In this document: positions 42,361 through 52,700 of the stretch, in pieces
Layout of the letters: every line of letters starts with the position of its first letter
Position numbering within the stretch: position 1 is the stretch's first letter
Source of the DNA: Siderastrea radians
Taxonomy: Eukaryota; Cnidaria; Anthozoa; Scleractinia; Rhizangiidae
Assembly: GCA_964017195.1 (NCBI GenBank)
Contig: OZ024897.1
Span: 12,555,451 to 12,619,450, forward strand
Direction of reading: 5' to 3'
DNA: 64,000 nt
Position numbers and translations under genes: made by a program
Notes under the pieces: generated by a model
What the model was told of the DNA's origin: nothing
What the model saw: the letters and a program-made list of their open reading frames with translations, nothing else
Databases searched by the model: none

Positions 42361-45300
42361 GTCGTTCTTTCCTCCTCTCAGTCGCACTTTTCTCCTCTCA
42401 GTCCTACTTTTCTCCTCTCAGTCGTACTTTTCTCCTCTCAGTCGTACTTTTCTCCTCTCAGTCGTTCTTTTCTCCTCTCAGTCGTACTTTTCTCCTCTCA
42501 GTCGTTCTTTTCTCCTCTCAGTCGTACTTTTCTCCTCTCAGTCGTACTTTTCTCCTCTCAGTCGTTCTTTTCTCCTCTCAGTCGTTCTTTTCTCCTCTCA
42601 GTCGTACTTTTCTCCTCTCAGTCGTGCTTTTCTCCTCTCAGTCGTACTTTTCTCCTCTCAGTCGTACTTTTCTCCTCTCAGTCGTTCTTTTCTCCTCTCA
42701 GTCGCACTTTTCTCCTCTCAGTCGTTCTTTTCTCCTCTCAGTCCTACTTTTCTCCTCTCAGTCGTACTTTTCTCCTCTCAGTCCTACTTTTCTCCTCTCA
42801 GTCGCACTTTTCTCCTCTCAGTCGTACTTTTCTCCTCTCAGTCGTTCTTTTCTCCTCTCAGTCGTTCTTTTCTCCTCTCAGTCGTTCTTTTCTCCTCTCA
42901 GTCGTACTTTTCTCCTCTCAGTCCTACTTTTCTCCTCTCAGTCGTTCTTTTCTCCTCTCAGTCGTACTTTTCTCCTCTCAGTCCTACTTTTCTCCTCTCA
43001 GTCGTTCTTTTCTCCTCTCAGTCGTTCTTTTCTCCTCTCAGTCGTTCTTTTCTCCTCTCAGTCGTACTTTTCTCCTCTCAGTCCTACTTTTCTCCTCTCA
43101 GTCGTACTTTTCTCCTTTCAGTCGTACTTTTCTCCTCTTAGTCGTACTTTTCTCCTCTCAGTCGTACTTTTCTCCTCTCAGTCGTTCTTTTCTCCTCTCA
43201 GTCGTTCTTTTCTCCTCTCAGTCGTACTTTTCTCCTCTCAGTCGTACTTTTCTCCTCTCAGTCGTACTTTTCTCCTCTCAGTCCTACTTTTCTCCTCTCA
43301 GTCGTACTTTTCTCCTCTCAGTCGTACTTTTCTCCTCTCAGTCGCACTTTTCTTCTCTCAGTCGTACTTTTCTTCTCTCAGTCGTTCTTTTCTCCTCTCA
43401 GTCGTACTTTTCTCCTCTCAGTCGTACTTTTCTCCTCTCAGTCGCACTTTTCTCCTCTCAGTCGTTCTTTCCTCCTCTCAGTCGCACTTTTCTCCTCTCA
43501 GTCCTACTTTTCTCCTCTCAGTCGTACTTTTCTCCTCTCAGTCGTACTTTTCTCCTCTCAGTCGTTCTTTTCTCCTTTCAGTCGTACTTTTCTCCTCTCA
43601 GTCGTTCTTTTCTCCTCTCAGTCGTACTTTTCTCCTCTCAGTCGTACTTTTCTCCTCTCAGTCGTTCTTTTCTCCTCTCAGTCGTTCTTTTCTCCTCTCA
43701 GTCGTACTTTTCTCCTCTCAGTCGTGCTTTTCTCCTCTCAGTCGTACTTTTCTCCTCTCAGTCGTACTTTTCTCCTCTCAGTCGTTCTTTTCTCCTCTCA
43801 GTCGCACTTTTCTCCTCTCAGTCGTTCTTTTCTCCTCTCAGTCCTACTTTTCTCCTCTCAGTCGTACTTTTCTCCTCTCAGTCCTACTTTTCTCCTCTCA
43901 GTCGCACTTTTCTCCTCTCAGTCGTACTTTTCTCCTCTCAGTCGTTCTTTTCTCCTCTCAGTCGTTCTTTTCTCCTCTCAGTCGTTCTTTTCTCCTCTCA
44001 GTCGTACTTTTCTCCTCTCAGTCCTACTTTTCTCCTCTCAGTCGTTCTTTTCTCCTCTCAGTCGTACTTTTCTCCTCTCAGTCCTACTTTTCTCCTCTCA
44101 GTCGTTCTTTTCTCCTCTCAGTCGTTCTTTTCTCCTCTCAGTCGTTCTTTTCTCCTCTCAGTCGTACTTTTCTCCTCTCAGTCCTACTTTTCTCCTCTCA
44201 GTCGTACTTTTCTCCTTTCAGTCGTACTTTTCTCCTCTTAGTCGTACTTTTCTCCTCTCAGTCGTACTTTTCTCCTCTCAGTCGTTCTTTTCTCCTCTCA
44301 GTCGTTCTTTTCTCCTCTCAGTCGTACTTTTCTCCTCTCAGTCGTACTTTTCTCCTCTCAGTCGTACTTTTCTCCTCTCAGTCCTACTTTTCTCCTCTCA
44401 GTCGTACTTTTCTCCTCTCAGTCGTACTTTTCTCCTCTCAGTCGCACTTTTCTCCTCTCAGTCGTACTTTTCTCCTCTCAGTCGTTCTTTTCTCCTCTCA
44501 GTCGTTCTTTTCTCCTCTCAGTCGTACTTTTCTCCTTTCAGTCCTACTTTTCTTCTCTCAGTCGTTCTTTTCTCCTCTCAGTCCTACTTTTCTCCTCTCA
44601 GTCGTACTTTTCTCCTCTCAGTCGTTCTTTTCTCCTCTCAGTCGTTCTTTTCTCCTCTCAGTCGTTCTTTTCTCCTCTCAGTCGTACTTTTCTCCTCTCA
44701 GTCGTTCTTTTCTCCTCTCAGTCGTACTTTTCTCCTCTCAGTCGTACTTTTCTCCTCTCAGTCGTTCTTTTCTCCTCTCAGTCGTTCTTTTCTCCTCTCA
44801 GTCGTACTTTTCTCCTCTCAGTCGTACTTTTCTCCTCTCAGTCGTTCTTTTCTCCTCTCAGTCGTTCTTTTCTCCTCTCAGTCGTACTTTTCTCCTCTCA
44901 GTCGTACTTTTCTCCTCTCAGTCGTTCTTTTCTCCTCTCAGTCCTACTTTTCTCCTCTCAGTCCTACTTTTCTCCTCTCAGTCGTACTTTTCTCCTCTCA
45001 GTCGTACTTTTCTCCTCTCAGTCGTTCTTTTCTCCTCTCAGTCCTACTTTTCTCCTCTCAGTCCTACTTTTCTCCTCTCAGTCGCACTTTTCTCCTCTCA
45101 GTCCTACTTTTCTCCTCTCAGTCGTTCTTTTCTCCTCTCAGTCGTACTTGTCTCCTCTCAGTCGTACTTTTCTCCTCTCAGTCGTACTTTTCTCCTCTCA
45201 GTCGTACTTTTCTCCTCTCAGTCCTACTTTTCTCCTCTCAGTCGTACTTTTCTCCTCTCAGTCGTACTTTTCTCCTCTCAGTCGTACTTTTCTCCTCTCA

Positions 45301-48300
45301 GTCGTTCTTTTCTCCTCTCAGTCCTACTTTTCTCCTCTCAGTCGTACTTTTCTCCTCTCAGTCGTACTTTTCTCCTTTCAGTCCTACTTTTCTCCTGTCA
45401 GTCGTTCTTTTCTCCTCTCAGTCGTACTTTTCTCCTCTCAGTCGCAGTTTTCTCCTCTCAGTCCTACTTTTCTCCTCTCAGTCGTTCTTTTCTCCTCTCA
45501 GTCGTTCTTTTCTCCTCTCAGTCCTACTTTTGTCCTCTCAGTCGTTCTTTTCTACTCTCAGTCGTTCTTTTCTCCTCTCAGTCGTACTTTTCTCCTCTCA
45601 GTCGTACTTTTCTCCTCTCAGTCGTTCTTTTCTCCTCTCAGTCGTTCTTTTCTCCTTTCAGTCGTACTTTTCTCCTCTCAGTCGTACTTTTCTCCTCTCA
45701 GTCGTACTTTTCTCCTCTCAGTCGTTCTTTTCTCCTCTCAGTCGTTCTTTTCTCCTTTCAGTCGTACTTTTCTCCTCTCAGTCGTACTTTTCTCCTCTCA
45801 GTCGCACTTTTCTCCTTTCAGTCGTACTTTTCTCCTCTCAGTCGTACTTTTCTCCTCTCAGTCGAACTTTTCTCCTCTCAGTCGTACTTTTCTCCTCTCA
45901 GTCCTACTTTTCTCCTCTCAGTCGTTCTTTTCTCCTCCCAGTCCTACTTTTCTCCTCTCAGTCGTACTTTTCTCCTCTCAGTCGTTCTTTTCTCCTCTCA
46001 GTCGTACTTTTCTCCTCTCAGTCCTACTTTTCTCCTCTCAGTCGTACTTTTCTCCTCTCAGTCGTACTTTTCTTCTCTCAGTCGTTCTTTTCTCCTCTCA
46101 GTCGTTCTTTTCTCCTCTCAGTCGTTCTTTCCTCGTCTCAGTCGCACTTTTCTCCTTTCAGTCCTACTTTTCTCCTCTCAGTCGTACTTTTCTCCTCTCA
46201 GTCGTTCTTTTCTCCTCTCAGTCGTTCTTTTCTCCTCTCAGTCGTTCTTTCCTCCTCTCAGTCGTACTTTTCTCCTTTCAGTCCTACTTTTCTCCTCTCA
46301 GTCGTACTTTTCTCCTCTCAGTCGTTCTTTTCTCCTCTCAGTCGTTCTTTTCTCCTCTCAGTCGTTCTTTTCTTCTCTCAGTCGTACTTTTCTCCTCTCA
46401 GTCCTACTTTTCTCCTCTCAGTCGTTCTTTTCTCCTCTCAGTCGTACTTTTCTCCTCTCAGTCCTTCTTTTCTCCTCTCAGTCGTTCTTTTCTCCTCTCA
46501 GTCGTTCTTTTCTCCTCTCAGTCGTTCTTTTCTCCTCTCAGTCGTACTTTTCTCCTCTCAGTCCTACTTTTCTCCTCTCAGTCGTACTTTTCTCCTTTCA
46601 GTCGTACTTTTCTCCTCTTAGTCGTACTTTTCTCCTCTCAGTCGTACTTTTCTCCTCTCAGTCGTTCTTTTCTCCTCTCAGTCGTTCTTTTCTCCTCTCA
46701 GTCGTACTTTTCTCATCTCAGTCGTACTTTTCTCCTCTCAGTCGTACTTTTCTCCTCTCAGTCCTACTTTTCTCCTCTCAGTCGTACTTTTCTCCTCTCA
46801 GTCGTACTTTTCTCCTCTCAGTCGCACTTTTCTCCTCTCAGTCGTACTTTTCTTCTCTCAGTCGTTCTTTTCTCCTCTCAGTCGTACTTTTCTCCTCTCA
46901 GTCGTACTTTTCTCCTCTCAGTCGCACTTTTCTCCTCTCAGTCGTTCTTTCCTCCTCTCAGTCGCACTTTTCTCCTCTCAGTCCTACTTTTCTCCTCTCA
47001 GTCGTACTTTTCTCCTCTCAGTCGTACTTTTCTCCTCTCAGTCGTTCTTTTCTCCTCTCAGTCGTACTTTTCTCCTCTCAGTCGTTCTTTTCTCCTCTCA
47101 GTCGTACTTTTCTCCTCTCAGTCGTACTTTTCTCCTCTCAGTCGTTCTTTTGTCCTCTCAGTCGGTCTTTTCTCCTCTCAGTCGTACTTTTCTCCTCTCA
47201 GTCGTGCTTTTCTCCTCTCAGTCGTACTTTTCTCCTCTCAGTCGTACTTTTCTCCTCTCAGTCGTTCTTTTCTCCTCTCAGTCGCACTTTTCTCCTCTCA
47301 GTCGTTCTTTTCTCCTCTCAGTCCTACTTTTCTCCTCTCAGTCGTACTTTTCTCCTCTCAGTCCTACTTTTCTCCTCTCAGTCGCACTTTTCTCCTCTCA
47401 GTCGTACTTTTCTCCTCTCAGTCGTTCTTTTCTCCTCTCAGTCGTTCTTTTCTCCTCTCAGTCGTTCTTTTCTCCTCTCAGTCGTACTTTTCTCCTCTCA
47501 GTCCTACTTTTCTCCTCTCAGTCGTTCTTTTCTCCTCTCAGTCGTACTTTTCTCCTCTCAGTCCTACTTTTCTCCTCTCAGTCGTTCTTTTCTCCTCTCA
47601 GTCGTTCTTTTCTCCTCTCAGTCGTTCTTTTCTCCTCTCAGTCGTACTTTTCTCCTCTCAGTCCTACTTTTCTCCTCTCAGTCGTACTTTTCTCCTTTCA
47701 GTCGTACTTTTCTCCTCTTAGTCGTACTTTTCTCCTCTCAGTCGTACTTTTCTCCTCTCAGTCGTTCTTTTCTCCTCTCAGTCGTTCTTTTCTCCTCTCA
47801 GTCGTACTTTTCTCCTCTCAGTCGTACTTTTCTCCTCTCAGTCGTACTTTTCTCCTCTCAGTCCTACTTTTCTCCTCTCAGTCGTACTTTTCTCCTCTCA
47901 GTCGTACTTTTCTCCTCTCAGTCGCACTTTTCTCCTCTCAGTCGTACTTTTCTCCTCTCAGTCGTTCTTTTCTCCTCTCAGTCGTTCTTTTCTCCTCTCA
48001 GTCGTACTTTTCTCCTTTCAGTCCTACTTTTCTTCTCTCAGTCGTTCTTTTCTCCTCTCAGTCCTACTTTTCTCCTCTCAGTCGTACTTTTCTCCTCTCA
48101 GTCGTTCTTTTCTCCTCTCAGTCGTTCTTTTCTCCTCTCAGTCGTTCTTTTCTCCTCTCAGTCGTACTTTTCTCCTCTCAGTCGTTCTTTTCTCCTCTCA
48201 GTCGTACTTTTCTCCTCTCAGTCGTACTTTTCTCCTCTCAGTCGTTCTTTTCTCCTCTCAGTCGTTCTTTTCTCCTCTCAGTCGTACTTTTCTCCTCTCA

Positions 48301-49700
48301 GTCGTACTTTTCTCCTCTCAGTCGTTCTTTTCTCCTCTCAGTCGTTCTTTTCTCCTCTCAGTCGTACTTTTCTCCTCTCAGTCGTACTTTTCTCCTCTCA
48401 GTCGTTCTTTTCTCCTCTCAGTCCTACTTTTCTCCTCTCAGTCCTACTTTTCTCCTCTCAGTCGTACTTTTCTCCTCTCAGTCGTACTTTTCTCCTCTCA
48501 GTCGTTCTTTTCTCCTCTCAGTCCTACTTTTCTCCTCTCAGTCCTACTTTTCTCCTCTCAGTCGCACTTTTCTCCTCTCAGTCCTACTTTTCTCCTCTCA
48601 GTCGTTCTTTTCTCCTCTCAGTCGTACTTTTCTCCTCTCAGTCGTACTTTTCTCCTCTCAGTCGTACTTTTCTCCTCTCAGTCGTACTTTTCTCCTCTCA
48701 GTCCTACTTTTCTCCTCTCAGTCGTACTTTTCTCCTCTCAGTCGTTCTTTTGTCCTCTCAGTCGTACTTTTCTCCTCTCAGTCGTACTTTTCTCCTCTCA
48801 GTCGTACTTTTCTCCTTTCAGTCCTACTTTTCTCCTCTCAGTCGTTCTTTTCTCCTCTCAGTCGTACTTTTCTCCTCTCAGTCGCAGTTTTCTCCTCTCA
48901 GTCCTACTTTTCTCCTCTCAGTCGTTCTTTTCTCCTCTCAGTCGTTCTTTTCTCCTCTCAGTCCTACTTTTGTCCTCTGAGTCGTTCTTTTCTACTCTCA
49001 GTCGTTCTTTTCTCCTCTCAGTCGTACTTTTCTCCTCTCAGTCGTACTTTTCTCCTCTCAGTCGTTCTTTTCTCCTCTCAGTCGTTCTTTTCTCCTTTCA
49101 GTCGTACTTTTCTCCTCTCAGTCGTACTTTTCTCCTCTCAGTCGTACTTTTCTCCTCTCAGTCGTTCTTTTCTCCTCTCAGTCGTTCTTTTCTCCTTTCA
49201 GTCGTACTTTTCTCCTCTCAGTCGTACTTTTCTCCTCTCAGTCGCACTTTTCTCCTTTCAGTCGTACTTTTCTCCTCTCAGTCGTACTTTTCTCCTCTCA
49301 GTCGTACTTTTCTCCTCTCAGTCGTACTTTTCTCCTCTCAGTCCTACTTTTCTCCTCTCAGTCGTTCTTTTCTCCTCCCAGTCCTACTTTTCTCCTCTCA
49401 GTCGTACTTTTCTCCTCTCAGTCGTTCTTTTCTCCTCTCAGTCGTACTTTTCTCCTCTCAGTCCTACTTTTCTCCTCTCAGTCGTACTTTTCTCCTCTCA
49501 GTCGTACTTTTCTTCTCTCAGTCGTTCTTTTCTCCTCTCAGTCGTTCTTTTCTCCTCTCAGTCGTTCTTTCCTCGTCTCAGTCGCACTTTTCTCCTTTCA
49601 GTCCTACTTTTCTCCTCTCAGTCGTACTTTTCTCCTCTCAGTCGTTCTTTTCTCCTCTCAGTCGTTCTTTTCTCCTCTCAGTCGTTCTTTCCTCCTCTCA
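42361..49700 (+). repeat. Higher-order duplications of about 3.48 kb and 1.10 kb within the satellite
   Basis: Marker units: CGTGC at 42621, 43721 and 47201; CTCTTA at 43121, 44221, 46601 and 47701; CTTTCCTCC at 42361, 43461 and 46941. These give offsets of 1,100 bp and 3,480 bp. Further right, CGCAGTTTT at 45441/48881, CTTTTGTCC at 45521/48961 and CCTCGTCTC at 46121/49561 give 3,440 bp, a two-unit indel later. A 1.1-kb tandem duplication is therefore embedded in a 3.48-kb one. Confidence 0.9.
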
Positions 49701-52700
49701 GTCGCACTTTTCTCCTTTCAGTCCTACTTTTCTCCTCTCAGTCGTTCTTTTCTCCTCTCAGTCGTTTTTTTCTCCTCTCAGTCGTACTTTTCTCCTCTCA
49801 ATCGTTCTTTTCTCCTCTTAGTCGTTCTTTTCTCCTCTCAGTCGTACTTTTCTCCTCTCAGTCCTACTTTTCTCCTCTCAGTCGTACTTTTCTCCTCTCA
49901 GTCGTACTTTTCTCCTCTCAGTCGTACTTTTCTCCTCTCAGTCGTTCTTTTCTCCTCTCAGTCGTTCTTTTCTCCTCTCAGTCGTACTTTTCTCCTCTCA
50001 GTCGTACTTTTCTCCTCTCAGTCGTACTTTTCTCCTCTCAGTCGTAATTTTCTCCTCTCAGTCGTACTTTTCTCCTCTCAGTCGTTCTTTTCTCCTCTCA
50101 GTCGTTCTTTTCTCCTCTCAGTCGTTCTTTTCTCCTCTCAGTCGTACTTTTCTCCTCTCAGTCGTTCTTTTCTCCTCTCAGTCGTTCTTTTCTCCTCTCA
50201 GTCGTACTTTTCTCCTCTCAGTCGTTCTTTTCTCCTCTCAGTCGTTCTTTTCTCCTCTCAGTCGTACTTTTCTCCTCTCAGTCGCACTTTTCTCCTTTCA
50301 GTCGTACTTTTCTCCTTTCAGTCGTACTTTTCTCCTTTCAGTCCTACTTTTCTCCTCTCAGTCGTTCTTTTCTCCTCTCAGTCGTACTTTTCTCCTTTCA
50401 GTCCTACTTTTCTCCTCTCAGTCGTTTTTTTCTAATCTCAGTCGTACTTTTCTCCTCTCAGTCGTTCTTTTCTCCTCTCAGTCCTACTTTTCTCCTCTCA
50501 GTCCTACTTTTCTCCTTTCAGTCCTACTTTTCTCCTCTCAGTCCTACTTTTCTCCTCTCAGTCCTACTTTTCTCCTTTCAGTCCTACTTTTCTCCTCTCA
50601 GTAATACTTTTCTCCTCTCAGTCGTTCTTTTCTCCTTTCAGTCCTACTTTTCTCCTCTCAGTCGTACTTTTCTCCTCTCAGTCGTTCTTTTCTCCTCTCA
50701 GTCGTTCTTTCCTCCTCTCAGTCGCACTTTTCTCCTTTCAGTCCTACTTTTCTCCTCTCAGTCGTACTTTTCTCCTCTCAGTCGTACTTTTCTCCTCTCA
50801 GTCCTACTTTTCTCCTCTCAGTCGTTCTTTTCTCCTCCCAGTCCTACTTTTCTCCTCTCAGTCGTACTTTTCTCCTCTCAGTCGTTCTTTACTCCTCTCA
50901 GTCGTACTTTTCTCCTCTCAGTCCTACTTTTCTCCTCTCAGTAGTACTTTTCTCCTCTCAGTCGTACTTTTCTCCTCTCAGTCGTTCTTTTCTCCTCTCT
51001 GTCGTTCTTTTCTCCTCTCAGTCGTTCTTTCCTCCTCTCAGTCGCACTTTTCTCCTTTCAGTGCTACTTTTCTCCTCTCAGTCGTACTTTTCTCCTCTCA
51101 GTCGTTCTTTTCTCCTCTCAGTCGTTCTTTTCTCCTCTCAGTCGTTCTTTCCTCCTCTCAGTCGCACTTTTCTCCTTTCAGTGCTACTCTTCTCCTCTCA
51201 GTCGTTCTTTTCTCCTCTCAGTCGTTCTTTCCTCCTCTCAGTCGCACTTTTCTCCTTTCAGTGCTACTTTTCTCCTCTCAGTCGTACTTTTCTCCTCTCA
51301 GTCGTTCTTTTCTCCTCTCAGTCGTTCTTTTCTCCTCTCAGTCGTTCTTTTCTCCTCTCAGTCGTACTTTTCTCCTCTCAGTCGTTCTTTTCTCCCCTCA
51401 GTCGTTCTTTTCTCCTCTCAGTCGTACTTTTCTCCTCTCAGTCGTTCTTTTCTCCTCTCAGTCGTTCTTTTCTCCTCTCAGTCGTACTTTTCTCCTCTCA
51501 GTCGCACTTTCCTCCTCTCAGTCGTACTTTAATTTCTCCTCTCAGTCGCACTTTCCTCCTCTTAGTCGTTCTTTTCTCCTCTCAGTCGTACTTTTCTCCT
51601 CTCAGTCGTTCTTTTCTCCTCTCAGTCGCACTTTCCTCCTCTCAGTCGTTCTTTTCTCCTCTCAGTCGTACTTTTCTCCTCTCAGTCGTTCTTTTCTCCT
51701 CTCAGTCGTTCTTTTCTCCTCTCAGTCGTTCTTTTCTCCTCTCAGTCGTTCTTTCCTCCTCTCAGTCGTACTTTTTTTCCTCTCAGTCGCACTTTCCTCC
51801 TCTCAGTCGTACTTTTTTTCCTCTCAGTCGTACTTTTCTCCTCTCAGTCGTACTTTTCTCCTCTCAGTCGCACTTTCCTCCTCTCAGTCGTTCTTTTCTC
51901 CTTTCAGTTGTACTTTTCTCCTCTCAGTCGTACTTTTCTCCTCTCAGTCGCACTTTCCTCCTCTCAGTCGCACTTTCCTCCTCTCAGTCGTTCTTTTCTC
52001 CTCTCAGTCGTTCTTTTCTCCTCTCAGTTGTTCTTTTCTCCTCTCAGTCGTTCTTTTCTCCTCTCAGTCGCACTTTCCTCCTCTTAGTCGTACTTTCCTC
52101 CTCTCAGTCGTACTTTTCTCCTCTCAGTCGTTCTTTTCTCCTCTCAGTCGTTCTTTTCTCCTCTCAGTCGTTCTTTTCTCCTCTCAGTCGTTCTTTTCTC
52201 CTCTTAGTCGTTTTTTCCTCCTCTCAGTCGCACTTTTCTCCTCTCAGTCGCACTTTCCTCCTCTTAGTCGTACTTTTCTCCTCTTAGTCGTTCTTTTCTC
52301 CTCTCAGTCGTTCTTTCCTCCTCTCAGTCGTTCGTTTCTCCTCTCAGTCGTTCTTTCCTCCTCTCAGTCGTACTTTTTTTCCTCTCAGTCGTACTTTTCT
52401 CCTCTCAGTCGCACTTTTCTCCTCTCGGTCGTTCTTTTCTCCTCTCAGTCGTTCTTTCCTCCTCTCAGTCGTACTTTTCTCCTCTCAGTCGTACTTTTTT
52501 TCCTCTCAGTCGTACTTTTCTCCTCTCAGTCGCACTTTTCTCCTCTCAGTCGTTCTTTTCTCCCCTCAGTCGCACTTTTCTCCTCTCAGTCGTTCTTTTC
52601 TCCTCTCAGTCGTTCTTTCCTCCTCTCAGTCGTTCTTTTCTCCTCTCAGTCGCACTTTTCTCCTCTCAGTCGTTCTTTTCTCCTCTCAGTCGTTCTTTCC

